Notes: generated by a model not told the origin, from the letters alone. DNA of 64,000 nucleotides from Bacillus alkalisoli (GCF_002797415.1 NZ_KZ454944.1:2498665-2562664); one strand, 5' to 3'; positions 1-8,455 are shown, counted from the first letter of the stretch. Numbers and translations: made by a program.

Positions 1-2
1 AC

Positions 3-170
3 GATTCGAGTGTTGACGTTCCGGTATTCTCCCCTTTTATAGAAAAGGGATTTATAGAAAAGACTATGGATACGTTAGCTACTATTGGACCGCCACTTAC
101 TCTTCTGTTTTTAACGATTTATATTCTCATTACATTTACAGACCAAAAAAGAAGAAGGACTCGTATGTGA
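3..170 (+). CDS. ylbJ: C-terminus of a membrane protein, probably sporulation protein YlbJ (partial)
   Basis: The frame is open from the window edge and stops with TGA at 168-170, giving the last 55 residues of a protein. They hold one hydrophobic stretch (IGPPLTLLFLTIYILITF) followed by a basic tail, as at the end of an integral membrane protein. The gene converges on coaD, and in Bacillus subtilis the gene in that place is ylbJ, a SigE-controlled nucleoside-recognition-type membrane protein needed for sporulation. The name rests on synteny; the fragment is too short to identify alone. Confidence 0.5.
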   Translation, partial: DSSVDVPVFSPFIEKGFIEKTMDTLATIGPPLTLLFLTIYILITFTDQKRRRTRM

Positions 171-189
171 CAAAGCCCTTCTTCTTTTT
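147..189. terminator. Bidirectional terminator between ylbJ and coaD
   Basis: The arms AAAAGAAGAAGG and CCTTCTTCTTTTT flank the stop codon of the upstream + strand gene. A T-run follows on the + strand and an A-run precedes it, so the hairpin can serve both convergent genes. Confidence 0.7.
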
Positions 190-192
190 CAT

Positions 193-1249
<1,057 letters not shown>

Positions 1250-1333
1250 TATCATCACCGCATATTTTTCTATTAGTTTGTTAAATTAAGTCACCAATAT
1301 CCTACCATATTCGACAACTTTTCAAAAGAATTT

Positions 1334-1340
1334 CATATTA
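1334..1340 (+). promoter_or_regulatory. Possible forespore-type -10 element for the CsfG RNA
   Basis: CATATTA resembles the sigma-G type -10 CATAnTA and sits about 10 bases before the first structured part of the RNA. No convincing -35 (TGMATA) is visible at the right distance, so this is a weak call that depends on the identity of the RNA. Confidence 0.35.
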
Positions 1341-1347
1341 ATAAATA

Positions 1348-1557
1348 AAAAAAGCCTCTTGGGTATATACTTCCATCTTTTGGTTCATACTTAGGGTAAC
1401 AACATCCTTTGTGTGATGTTGTTGCCAACCGCGGAGAAGACTTACGTTTCCCCATAAGTTCTTCCTCCGGTTTCTCCTCTCCCTTTGCCTTCTAAACTTA
1501 ATGTGAATTAAGTGATAGAAGGACCCTGCTACTATTTTTAGTGCAGGGTTTTTTTTT
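1348..1557 (+). ncRNA. csfG: Sporulation small RNA CsfG (ylbG-ylbH intergenic RNA)
   Basis: A structured, gene-free stretch of about 205 bases lies between the ylbH (rsmD) and ylbG homologues, the place where CsfG, a sporulation-controlled small RNA conserved in endospore formers, is encoded in Bacillus subtilis. Read on the + strand it folds into a 12-bp hairpin (GGTAACAACATC with GATGTTGTTGCC; its U-G pair would be a C-A mismatch on the other strand), a long hairpin (AACC..CGGAG.. with ..CTCCGGTT, loop rich in C), a pyrimidine-rich single strand (TTTCTCCTCTCCC) that could pair with ribosome binding sites, and a terminal hairpin with nine T. The Rfam ylbH motif probably describes the same sequence. 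The 5' end is estimated. Confidence 0.75.
1523..1557 (+). terminator. Rho-independent terminator of the CsfG RNA
   Basis: The arms ACCCTGC and GCAGGGT enclose a 13-base AT-rich loop and are followed by nine T on the + strand, which fixes the direction of the RNA. Confidence 0.85.
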
Positions 1558-1567
1558 CTTTATTACG

Positions 1568-1720
1568 TGAGTCCGTTCAAAATGTATGACTACTATACGA
1601 AAAACGAATGATAGCATCGTATTCTGTGTTTATACACCTTAATAAACGAACATATATTTATATGTGCTACACTAAAATAATCGTTTTTCATTAAACGAAC
1701 CGAAATTTGAAATTGATTCA
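1568..1720 (+). repeat. Dispersed TIR element, copy A
   Basis: 153-bp intergenic element. Ends TGAGTCCGTTCAAAATG and TTTGAAATTGATTCA are imperfect inverted repeats; inner arms CGAAAAACGAAT and ATCGTTTTTCATTAAACGAACCG are shared with the other copies, while the centre differs. Its end sequence TTCAAAAT/ATTTGAA departs from the family form TTCATAAT/ATTATGAA on both sides in a compensating way. Confidence 0.8.
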
Positions 1721-1774
1721 CGTACATAGAAAATGATAAAGTAAGGAAGGTAAATTTTTTTAGAGGTGATATTT

Positions 1775-2164
1775 ATGATCCAACGTTTTATTGAATTAGG
1801 TGAAGGTTATTCTGACATATACGAACTGTTTGAATTAGCTCGTCATAATAAAAATCGTGTTGAACATTTATTTATGTTACATACAAAAAAAGACGGAAAG
1901 GAAGTTACTTCTTTTTCCGTCATTATGAAACCTACAAAACCAGGTGACTTTCAAGCAATGTACATTTGTTTAGAAGGTATACCTAACCCTAATCATCTAC
2001 CGAATAAACGTCATGAACTTTTCGCAAGCTTAGGAGAAGAATTAGGGAAACACATTATTGAATTTGACGTAAAACCATCTAATTTCTTCGCAGAGAAAGC
2101 ACTATTTTTCCAATACTTAATTGGAATATTAAGAATGAACAGATTCATTCCACCATTACAATAA
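1775..2164 (+). CDS. Conserved hypothetical protein between rsmD and ylbG
   Basis: 129 residues, soluble, with no signal peptide or membrane segment. The start at ATG 1775 is set by GAGGTGAT at 1763-1770; the longer frame would begin inside that site. The protein is rich in aromatic residues and ends in a hydrophobic stretch (FFQYLIGILRMNRFIPP). Proteins of this kind are common beside ylbG in Bacilli and are sometimes annotated as methylthioribose kinase, a name I do not trust because no kinase motif is present. It is convergent with ylbG and shares a terminator with it. Function unknown. Confidence 0.75.
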   Translation: MIQRFIELGEGYSDIYELFELARHNKNRVEHLFMLHTKKDGKEVTSFSVIMKPTKPGDFQAMYICLEGIPNPNHLPNKRHELFASLGEELGKHIIEFDVKPSNFFAEKALFFQYLIGILRMNRFIPPLQ

Positions 2165-2169
2165 AAACA

Positions 2170-2213
2170 AAAAAGCAAAGTAATCGATTCTAACATCGAC
2201 TGCTTTGCTTTTT
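2170..2213. terminator. Bidirectional terminator, gene at 1775 / ylbG
   Basis: Long stem AAAAGCAAAGTAATCGA with TCGACTGCTTTGCTTTTT, one mismatch, A-run and T-run on opposite sides, between two convergent stop codons. Confidence 0.85.
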
Positions 2214-2487
2214 ACAATCCCATTTTATAATCATACTCTTTCGCTTTATCTGGACGTGAGTTTTCGAATTCTGTTTTAAGAAAAGGGCGATATGATACAT
2301 CCACGCGTTTTACAAATGATAGTTTTTGTAGTTTTTCTACTATTCCCTCTGCTTCATCCATATTACAATATAAATGAACGTACTTTAATTTTTTTGATAT
2401 ATATAAAACATTACCATATCTTCTAAGTTGTTTCGCTTGTTTTAATGTATACAACCAAACGAAGACACCTTGTCTTCCAGTCAACAT
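2212..2487 (-). CDS. ylbG: YlbG family protein (DUF2129)
   Basis: 91 residues, the usual length of the YlbG family. The conserved opening [24 protein letters not shown] and the later HLYCN and RPFLKTEF segments identify it. Small cytosolic protein of unknown molecular function found in Bacilli next to ylbF and ylbH. AAGGGG lies eight bases before the ATG at 2487. Its upstream region holds one copy of the dispersed TIR element (2523-2673). Confidence 0.9.
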   Translation of the reverse strand: MLTGRQGVFVWLYTLKQAKQLRRYGNVLYISKKLKYVHLYCNMDEAEGIVEKLQKLSFVKRVDVSYRPFLKTEFENSRPDKAKEYDYKMGL

Positions 2488-2522
2488 AAGTTTATCCCCT
2501 TTGAATAGAAAAAGTTACTAGT

Positions 2523-2673
2523 TGAGTCCGCTTCATCATGCATGACAACTAAACGAAAAACGAATGATTATACCCTATTTAATAATAGTGACATTTTTAA
2601 TGTAACACTTAATACGGTATCATAAAGAAAAATCGTTTTTCGATAGACGAACCGAAATTTTAAAATTAATTCA
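2523..2673 (+). repeat. Dispersed TIR element, copy B
   Basis: About 151 bp between the divergent ylbG and the gene at 2749. Left end TGAGTCCGCTTCATCATG, inner arms CGAAAAACGAATGAT and ATCGTTTTTCG, right end GAACCG..TTAATTCA. Right-end changes are not matched on the left, so this copy looks more decayed than copies C and E. Confidence 0.8.
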
Positions 2674-2748
2674 ATTATTTTAATTTTAGCATGTTCCATA
2701 AAATCTGCAAGTAAATCTAATAGAATTAAGCGATAAAGGAGAACTCTT

Positions 2749-3081
2749 ATGGCATTACATGAAGTGTGGGCTATATTTTTAAGAGAGTTAAAACATGAAC
2801 ATGAAAACTCCATTGTTCATTGTTATCGAAAAGATATTACTGGAATACCTTTTCTTTATGTTGAAACAAACCCGAATGTAAATTGTATGGATATTTTATC
2901 GATCATTGAAAAGTGTGCAAAAATAGCGATGTACAAAAAAAGAATTACTAGTAGAACAAAATTCGTTAGAAAACAAGATGGTACTTGTGTTTTTAGACAT
3001 AGATTTTATGTACCACAAGAAAAAATGTTTTGTTGCGGAAACTTTTGTGAAGATTGTATTTTAAAAAGAAATAAACATTGA
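2749..3081 (+). CDS. Small cysteine-containing protein, function unknown
   Basis: 110 residues, start ATG 2749 behind AAAGGAGAA. The C-terminus carries a cluster of four cysteines (CCGNFCEDC, residues 97-105) before a basic tail, and two more cysteines occur earlier (HCYR, NCMD, KCAK). This suggests metal binding or a disulfide, but no named domain is recognised. It is the only + strand gene between ylbG and ylbF and faces ylbF tail to tail. Not seen at this place in Bacillus subtilis. Confidence 0.7.
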   Translation: MALHEVWAIFLRELKHEHENSIVHCYRKDITGIPFLYVETNPNVNCMDILSIIEKCAKIAMYKKRITSRTKFVRKQDGTCVFRHRFYVPQEKMFCCGNFCEDCILKRNKH

Positions 3082-3088
3082 ATGATAC

Positions 3089-3117
3089 TAAAAAAGACTG
3101 ACAAAATGTCAGTCCTT
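3089..3117 (-). terminator. Terminator after ylbF
   Basis: The perfect stem GACTGAC-AAAAT-GTCAGTC is followed on the - strand by TTTTTT; on the + strand the T-run is interrupted, so it serves mainly ylbF. Confidence 0.8.
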
Positions 3118-3121
3118 ACTT

Positions 3122-3565
3122 TTAACCGCAACCACAACTTCCTCCTGATCCACATCCTCCACCACAACTTGACATCGAGTCAAAGAATGGATTTCCAGTT
3201 GGAACTTTAATATGCTCTGAAACAGCTCTTCCAAGTAGTACGCTAATTTCATCCAATAATTTCTGGATAGCGTTTTCCGCTTCTTTAAAAGTTGCTACTG
3301 TTTCATTTAAATCTAATGTTCTCTTTATATCACGAGTTTCTTTTGTAATTAGACGGTAGTCTGGGTGGTACTTGCCAAATCGTTGTACCTCTTCGTGTTT
3401 TTCTTTTATAGCAACAAATTTAGAGACTATTTCCATAGCTTCTTTATTTGTTCGTAAATTATATAAACAGCGTAAATAGTCTTCATAAATATCAGATTGA
3501 AGCACCATTTTTGCCAATTGTTCTGCACCTTCTACTAATTGTAGTCTTTCAAGAGTGGCTATCAT
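3122..3565 (-). CDS. ylbF: YlbF/RicF, subunit of the Y-complex (RNase Y specificity, competence and sporulation)
   Basis: 147 residues. With YmcA and YaaT, YlbF forms a cytosolic Fe-S complex that steers RNase Y processing of mRNA and is required for normal competence, sporulation and biofilm formation. The helical body with FGKYHPDYR and HIKVPTGNPFFDSMSSC is typical, and the glycine/cysteine tail CGGGCGSGGSCGCG holds four cysteines, with a fifth just before it, that can ligand the cluster. The start is ATG 3565 (MIATLERL), nine bases after GGAGGTG; the longer frame upstream would include that site. Confidence 0.93.
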   Translation of the reverse strand: MIATLERLQLVEGAEQLAKMVLQSDIYEDYLRCLYNLRTNKEAMEIVSKFVAIKEKHEEVQRFGKYHPDYRLITKETRDIKRTLDLNETVATFKEAENAIQKLLDEISVLLGRAVSEHIKVPTGNPFFDSMSSCGGGCGSGGSCGCG

Positions 3566-3655
3566 AGTAAAACACACCTCCAAAACGTATCATATCATGT
3601 ATAAGAGAAAAGTAAAAGGCAGTAGCAATACCGCCCCTGGAATTATATAAACTGT

Positions 3656-4093
3656 TTAAGGTAAAGTTACTGTGAAATTATTTGAGATACCGTACTCTGT
3701 TCCATCTAACCTTTTTAACTTTAAAGTAATAGTATGTTTTCCTTTGCTCAAGTTTTTAATAATAAAGGCTCCTTGAGTAAACTCATCCATTTTTTTACCA
3801 TCAACTTGTAATTCTATATAACCTTTTCCTTCTTGGTTTGTTCCGGTTTTAGATGAAAATTCAAAATTTGGTTCTACTATACACTCCACATATATTTTTT
3901 CGTTTTTTATAAAGTGATGCACTGACATTCCTAATTCTGCTTTTTCCTTTTTAGTTGTTTTCATGTTAATATCTGTAAATGTACTAGGTAACATTGCAGA
4001 AACTTCCGCTTCTGGTGGTTCTGGATTATCTCTACACCCTGTTAGCATTATTAATTGAATACTCAATAAAGCTAATAAACACTTTTTATTCAT
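3656..4093 (-). CDS. Putative lipoprotein, function unknown
   Basis: 145 residues beginning with a short signal peptide and lipobox (IQLIMLTGC, Cys20), so a membrane-anchored, externally facing protein. The mature part is predicted to be beta-rich, with GKGYIELQVDGKK and SKGKHTITLKLKRLDGTEY resembling an immunoglobulin-like fold, but no named family is recognised. It sits between ylbF and ylbE, where Bacillus subtilis has no gene, and has its own ribosome binding site (GGGAG). No clear terminator follows. Confidence 0.75.
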   Translation of the reverse strand: MNKKCLLALLSIQLIMLTGCRDNPEPPEAEVSAMLPSTFTDINMKTTKKEKAELGMSVHHFIKNEKIYVECIVEPNFEFSSKTGTNQEGKGYIELQVDGKKMDEFTQGAFIIKNLSKGKHTITLKLKRLDGTEYGISNNFTVTLP

Positions 4094-4187
4094 CTATGTA
4101 AACTCCCTTCCTACTACTTCTACCCTTATTGTTGGAAGAGAGTTACTTTTCTATTCAATTATTATCAATGAAATACGGGTAAATTCA

Positions 4188-4427
4188 TCAATCCATATTC
4201 TTCATTGTGTGAAACATATGCACCATCATTGATGCCATTTGAACAGAATCTTGGAATTTTTGTACTTTATGTGGAATTGTTTGTTTGTAATGATACATTG
4301 ATGCTAGTTCAAGATCTTGAAGAATTTCTGGATTCCTACTTAACTTACGATACCAAATTGGTTGTTCTCTTATAAAATTTTGTAACGTTTTCTTTTTTTG
4401 AATATAATCAAATACTTCTTTACGCAT
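4188..4427 (-). CDS. ylbE: YlbE-like protein
   Basis: 79 residues. The segment QPIWYRKLSRNP, followed by a helix with HYKQTIPHKVQKFQDS, matches the YlbE family of Bacilli. Small helical cytosolic protein of unknown function. The frame opens GTG-ATG-ATG; I use the third codon (MRKEV), which agrees with the family start, but the choice is uncertain because GGATGAG lies very close. It follows ylbD after about 16 bases, so the two are probably one transcript. Confidence 0.85.
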   Translation of the reverse strand: MRKEVFDYIQKKKTLQNFIREQPIWYRKLSRNPEILQDLELASMYHYKQTIPHKVQKFQDSVQMASMMVHMFHTMKNMD

Positions 4428-4443
4428 CATCACTCATCCATTC

Positions 4444-4857
4444 TTAATCCTTTCTAAATGAAAACGGATTTCTAGGTCCTTGTGAAGTAGAGTTGCCTTT
4501 ACTGTTTGTTGGAATAAACTGTTGAATTAGCTGTTGGATATTACCAATTGCATGATTAGCATTTGTTAAATAATATTGTATTTGATTTGTATCCATTTTT
4601 TTTAGAGCACTTAATACTTGTGGGATGATATCCGTTTTATCTTCAGAGCTTTTATTACTATCGCTACTAATTGTTGGCTCTGTTTTATCGCGGAAACTTA
4701 CCCACATTTCATCTTCTTCCCCTAATAAATACCATTCTTCAAATAATTCCTGCCATGTTTTTTGCTCGCTTTTTACTTGATCTCTTAGTTTTGGATGTCT
4801 TTTTACAAAATCTTTGAATTTCTCAATACTTGGATGTTTTTGTTTTGAAGTAGCCAT
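4444..4857 (-). CDS. ylbD: YlbD family spore coat-associated protein
   Basis: 137 residues. The N-terminal segment HPSIEKFKDFVKRHPKLRDQV, the acidic DEMW segment and the helical C-terminus ending in NPFSFRKD fit the YlbD coat protein family. In Bacillus subtilis ylbD is in the mother-cell coat gene set, though its role is poorly known. GAGGTGAGAGG precedes ATG 4857 and it leads the ylbD-ylbE pair. The middle (residues 60-75) is low-complexity Ser/Lys/Asp. Confidence 0.85.
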   Translation of the reverse strand: MATSKQKHPSIEKFKDFVKRHPKLRDQVKSEQKTWQELFEEWYLLGEEDEMWVSFRDKTEPTISSDSNKSSEDKTDIIPQVLSALKKMDTNQIQYYLTNANHAIGNIQQLIQQFIPTNSKGNSTSQGPRNPFSFRKD

Positions 4858-4992
4858 CCTCTCACCTCTTTCACTACATTTGCCTATTTTATTTTATTAC
4901 GAATAAAGAAAATAGTGCGCCTATTTTCTTTTCACAATGAATGATGATTGATAAGATAAGGAAGAGAATATGGAAAGAAGGGAAAATTAAGA

Positions 4993-5481
4993 ATGGATTA
5001 CCAAACTAAATGGGAACAGTTTTTACATACAGCATCAGAGACGGAACGAGAAGAAGCTTCATTAATTTTAGAAGCGCTAGAGGCGAGAAGAAATAAAAAG
5101 CACAGTACCTTTGTTTCAGCTTTATTAAACTTTACAACTATAAACTTTTGTTCAGAAAAGAAAACATTAGAAATGACAATGACCAACAGTACTTTGTTAG
5201 ATAATTCCTTGTCCATTTTACATGGAGGATTTAGTGCAACATTTCTTGATACCGCTATGGGCACACTAGCATCAAAAATTTGTCCAGAAGGGAAAACAAC
5301 TGTTACGTCGGAAATAAAAGTTAACTTCTTGAGACCTGGAGTTGCAAAAGATTTTACTTGTACCGCCAATGTTATTCATCAAGGATCCAAGCTAATTGTT
5401 GTAGAAGGTAAAATGACAAACGAAGCAAACAAAATCGTTGCGCATGCTACAGGTAGTTTTTTTGTTATTGATAAAAAGTAA
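4993..5481 (+). CDS. PaaI-type hotdog-fold thioesterase
   Basis: 162 residues. The hotdog motif LSILHGGFSATFLDTAMG (near residues 72-89) carries the HGG and acidic residue used for catalysis in the PaaI family, which hydrolyse acyl- or aryl-CoA thioesters; the following segment TVTSEIKVNFLRPG is the next conserved strand. The true substrate cannot be told from the sequence. The gene points away from ylbD and is followed after 41 bases by a small membrane-anchored protein gene that may share its transcript. Confidence 0.85.
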   Translation: MDYQTKWEQFLHTASETEREEASLILEALEARRNKKHSTFVSALLNFTTINFCSEKKTLEMTMTNSTLLDNSLSILHGGFSATFLDTAMGTLASKICPEGKTTVTSEIKVNFLRPGVAKDFTCTANVIHQGSKLIVVEGKMTNEANKIVAHATGSFFVIDKK

Positions 5482-5522
5482 TTTTGCTTTTAGTACTAAT
5501 AAGTTATTGAAAAGGTGATTTT

Positions 5523-5882
5523 ATGGTTACTGCTGTAGTCATTCCAATTTTAATTATCTACTTTTGGTGGATATCCGTAAAAGAAATAAAAAAGCAAAAG
5601 AAGAGATGGTTATCTGTTTCTGAGGTGAAAGAGGAATCAATCTTAGATGGGGTTATAAAAGGAATTTCCAATAAAAGAGAAAGATTTTATTACCATTACT
5701 TTATCAAGATTACAGAAATAAAACTTTCACACCAAAATAAAATCGTATCCACCCAAATAAAAATGCCAGATACACCAGATTGGCAACAACCTACTTTAAA
5801 AGTAGGCGACCAGTTAAGGTTGATAGGATTGTGGCATGAAAATGTTTTTATTGTCTCTAGATGGGAACATATAAAAAAGTAA
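5523..5882 (+). CDS. Small protein with an N-terminal membrane anchor
   Basis: 119 residues. Residues 2-18 (VTAVVIPILIIYFWWIS) form a membrane helix followed by a basic stretch KEIKKQKKRW, so the remainder probably faces the cytoplasm. The C-terminal part has alternating hydrophobic residues (LKVGDQLRLIGLW) suggesting a beta-barrel such as an OB-like fold. No family is recognised. It lies between the thioesterase gene and convergent ylbC. Confidence 0.65.
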   Translation: MVTAVVIPILIIYFWWISVKEIKKQKKRWLSVSEVKEESILDGVIKGISNKRERFYYHYFIKITEIKLSHQNKIVSTQIKMPDTPDWQQPTLKVGDQLRLIGLWHENVFIVSRWEHIKK

Positions 5883-5909
5883 TAGGAAAGCAAAAAATGC
5901 TTTCCTATC
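5882..5909. terminator. Bidirectional terminator, gene at 5523 / ylbC
   Basis: Stem ATAGGAAAGCA with TGCTTTCCTAT around an A-rich loop; overlaps the ylbC stop codon. Confidence 0.7.
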
Positions 5910-6963
5910 GCCACGATTGAATAAAGTTTTGAGTGTAGTACTTTTCATAAACACCTACCCCTAAATGTGTAAAACGTTCATTTAGCAATGTATTTCTATG
6001 CCCTTCACTATTTAACCAGCCTTCAACCGCCGCTAATCCATCGACATACTTTGCTGCAATATTCTCTCCAGCTAACCTATACAGGATTTGGCTTTCTGTA
6101 AGTCGTTCTGATAACCCACCAGTAGTTGGCGAAGTATGTGAAAAATACTCGTTAACACTCATATCCTTACTGTGATTATATGCAACTTTCGCTGTTTCTT
6201 CGTCCCATTGAACTGTAGTAAGATTAAATCGTTCCCTTATAATATTTGTAAAATCTAATATTTGTTCATTAGCCCCTTTCTCAACGAGCTCCCATTCTTT
6301 TGGCGATAATGATTTAGCATCAATAAGTGAACCACGATAAACAAGCTCATAAGGTCTCTGTTTTAATAAAGTCTCCGCATTTAAATATCTAACACTTGAT
6401 AATGTACCTTCAAAAGAATCAAAGTATAATTGAACATAAATGTTTTCAAGTTCAATTATTGGTCTTACTTGTAATTCCTCTTCACTTAGTTGAAATCTAT
6501 ACGAACCACTCTCATAACTTAGTTGCAATTGTTCCTCAAAGTTGAGTGTTACGTTTAAGGCTTCATATTGTTCTCCAATAATAAATGGCTGATTATTAAT
6601 TTGATCGCCTACTACAAAAATAGTGACAATTTCTTCATTTTGTATTCCAAACTGTACGTATTTATGTAAATCTTCATTATAAATATACCAATCATAGTCG
6701 TACGCTGATAAATCAATCCTGTTTGGTTCCCCAAAATGTTCCTTTAACTCGTATACACTTTTACCAATCCATAGTCCTATTCCATTTAACTCTATAGTAT
6801 CTTTTACTTCGGATTCATTAGTATCTATTTCTTTTTTTACAACTACAAGTTCCTCCACTATCTCAGTATCTGTTAGGACATTTTCATCTGTTATATTCGG
6901 TTGATATTGAATAAAAATGATAGTGACAAATGATAGTGTTAATAAAAATAATACCCCTCTCAA
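5905..6963 (-). CDS. ylbC: YlbC: CAP-domain secreted/anchored protein
   Basis: 352 residues. Residues 4-20 are a signal peptide or anchor; residues about 60-200 are the CAP-associated N-terminal region (GLWIGKSVYELKEHFGEPNRID, then EYDWYIYN-like strands); residues about 235-352 are a CAP/SCP domain with YNHSKDMSVNEYFSHTSP, GENIA and HRNTLLN, which carry the conserved histidines and glutamate. Extracytoplasmic, function unknown. The start is TTG 6963, eight bases after GGAGG. It is the downstream neighbour of the CBS gene but has about 200 bases before it. Confidence 0.9.
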   Translation of the reverse strand: MRGVLFLLTLSFVTIIFIQYQPNITDENVLTDTEIVEELVVVKKEIDTNESEVKDTIELNGIGLWIGKSVYELKEHFGEPNRIDLSAYDYDWYIYNEDLHKYVQFGIQNEEIVTIFVVGDQINNQPFIIGEQYEALNVTLNFEEQLQLSYESGSYRFQLSEEELQVRPIIELENIYVQLYFDSFEGTLSSVRYLNAETLLKQRPYELVYRGSLIDAKSLSPKEWELVEKGANEQILDFTNIIRERFNLTTVQWDEETAKVAYNHSKDMSVNEYFSHTSPTTGGLSERLTESQILYRLAGENIAAKYVDGLAAVEGWLNSEGHRNTLLNERFTHLGVGVYEKYYTQNFIQSWR

Positions 6964-7124
6964 ATTTGCTCCCTCCTTTATAAATACTATATTTAATAGA
7001 TTTGTTTTTATTCTATTTTTTTAAAGAATTAATAGATTCAAGAATAACTCACTATAATTTTTACCCACTTCCTTCCTATACAAACCCCAAAATCTACATT
7101 CAATTATAATTTCAAAGATAATAC

Positions 7125-7156
7125 AAAAGGACTACCCACGAAAGGCAGTCCTTTTA
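7125..7156 (-). terminator. Terminator after the CBS-domain gene
   Basis: Stem AAAAGGACT..AGTCCTTTT with an inner loop of 13 bases, directly downstream of ylbB on the - strand; the T-run continues as TTTTGT. Confidence 0.65.
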
Positions 7157-7167
7157 CATTTTACTTA

Positions 7168-7584
7168 TTAATGATTTTCGGATATTTCACTTAAAGCATC
7201 TCCAGCACTATCGTCTGAATATTGATTTGTAGCTAAGTCACCTAATGAAACAATTCCTACTAATTGGCCATTTTCCACAACCGGTAATCTTCTAATTTGG
7301 TGCTCTGCCATTAATTTACTAGCTTCATCTAAAGAAGCATCAGGAGAAATAGTAACTAAGTTTTCACTCATAACGTTAGTTACTGGATTAGAGCCTGGAT
7401 GTTTTTCTGCTATACCTCTTACAACTAAGTCACGGTCTGTAATCATTCCAATTATTTGGTTGTTTTCTACAATTGGAATTGCCCCAACATTTAAATCTTT
7501 CATTTTTGTAGCTACTTCAAATACATTATCTAGTGGAGTACAAACATCCACATTGGTTGACATTACTTCTTTTACAGATCGCAT
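7168..7584 (-). CDS. ylbB: CBS-domain pair protein (YlbB-like)
   Basis: 138 residues made of two CBS domains (about 1-60 and 70-130) with repeated [19 protein letters not shown] and [19 protein letters not shown] segments. CBS pairs bind adenosyl ligands such as AMP, ATP or SAM and act as energy sensors; no fused effector domain is present, so the partner is unknown. GAAGGTGA precedes ATG 7584, and the gene follows the LysM-CAP gene by 12 bases, so they are probably cotranscribed. Confidence 0.9.
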   Translation of the reverse strand: MRSVKEVMSTNVDVCTPLDNVFEVATKMKDLNVGAIPIVENNQIIGMITDRDLVVRGIAEKHPGSNPVTNVMSENLVTISPDASLDEASKLMAEHQIRRLPVVENGQLVGIVSLGDLATNQYSDDSAGDALSEISENH

Positions 7585-7596
7585 GATTTCACCTTC

Positions 7597-8217
7597 TTAT
7601 TTTGAAATAAACATTTGGGTCCAATATGTTCGATAGGAACCGCCTTCTACATACCCGACACCAATATGAGTGACGTCATTCTTCAATATGTTTGCTCTAT
7701 GGCCTGGAGAGTTCATCCATTGTTGAACTACCTCCTGTGCACTTCTTTGCCCAGCAGCGATATTCTCGGCTGCTGTACGGTAATTAATACCGAAGTTTCT
7801 CATCATCGTAAAAGGTGAACCATAATTCGGTGAATTGTGTGCAAAATAGTTACTATCTCTCATATCTTGAGATTTATACCTTGCTACACGAGAAAGCTCC
7901 CAGTCTTCTTTCAACGCAGGTAAGCCATGTTTTGCTCTTTCGGCATTTGTAAGTCTAATAACTTCTCGTTCAACCGCTTTTACTTCATCAATTAATGGTA
8001 TTGTTACTCTTTGTCCAGGATAAATAAGATTAGGATTAGAAAACTGAGGGTTAGCACTTATTATTTCAGATATACCAACCTGATATTTGACTGCAATTTT
8101 CCACAGAGAATCTCCTGTTCTTACTGTATATGTATCTGTACTTTGCGCACTTGATGTATTTGGCAGAGCACAACAAACTCCCAGAGCAATAAGAATAATG
8201 GAAAGAATCCTTTTCAA
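7597..8217 (-). CDS. LysM plus CAP domain secreted protein
   Basis: 206 residues from TTG 8217, chosen because GGAGG lies six bases upstream; the longer frame has a charged segment ahead of the signal peptide. Order: signal peptide (ILSIILIALGVCCALPNTSSAQ), LysM domain for peptidoglycan binding (YTVRTGDSLWKIAVKYQVG.. to PGQRVTIP), then a CAP/SCP domain with RYKSQDMRDSNYFAHNSP, AAENIA and PGHRANIL. Similar to YkwD-type proteins of spore formers. Probably located in the wall or the cortex. Cotranscribed with the CBS-domain gene downstream. The role is not known. Confidence 0.88.
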   Translation of the reverse strand: MKRILSIILIALGVCCALPNTSSAQSTDTYTVRTGDSLWKIAVKYQVGISEIISANPQFSNPNLIYPGQRVTIPLIDEVKAVEREVIRLTNAERAKHGLPALKEDWELSRVARYKSQDMRDSNYFAHNSPNYGSPFTMMRNFGINYRTAAENIAAGQRSAQEVVQQWMNSPGHRANILKNDVTHIGVGYVEGGSYRTYWTQMFISK

Positions 8218-8265
8218 CCTACCCCTCCTTTCCTTTATATAAGTTCTCAACACCAAACTCGAAGC

Positions 8266-8455
8266 AAGGCAAATGCCCTCTGCTTTTCTTGCTGTCTAGC
8301 TACGGGCATTAACGGCTATCAAACTTCCCCCTCCGTCCGTACGATAAGTCAACATCGAATCGTTCCTTACGTAACTCTTCGTGTTTCCTATATCTCCTAC
8401 CAGAGGGGTCCAGTTTATACGCCGCTAAGCAAATGCCCTCTGCTTTTCTTGTTTA
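8266..8455. repeat. Bacillaceae intergenic repeat bounded by 23-bp direct repeats
   Basis: This stretch differs from its surroundings in being rich in C and G. Two identical 23-base copies (8269-8291 and 8429-8451, core AATGCCCTCTGCTTTTC) flank about 137 bases with CTGTCTAGCT and TTCCTTACGTAACTCTTCGTGTTTCC. The pattern resembles a repeat widespread in Bacillus genomes that has CTGTCTAGCTC at one side and GCGCTTTTCTTG at both ends. No ORF, no clear transposase association. Confidence 0.6.

Noticed and set aside
4998-5369. Long ORF opposite the PaaI thioesterase
   Set aside because: Shadow frame; the sense frame has the family motif and a ribosome binding site.
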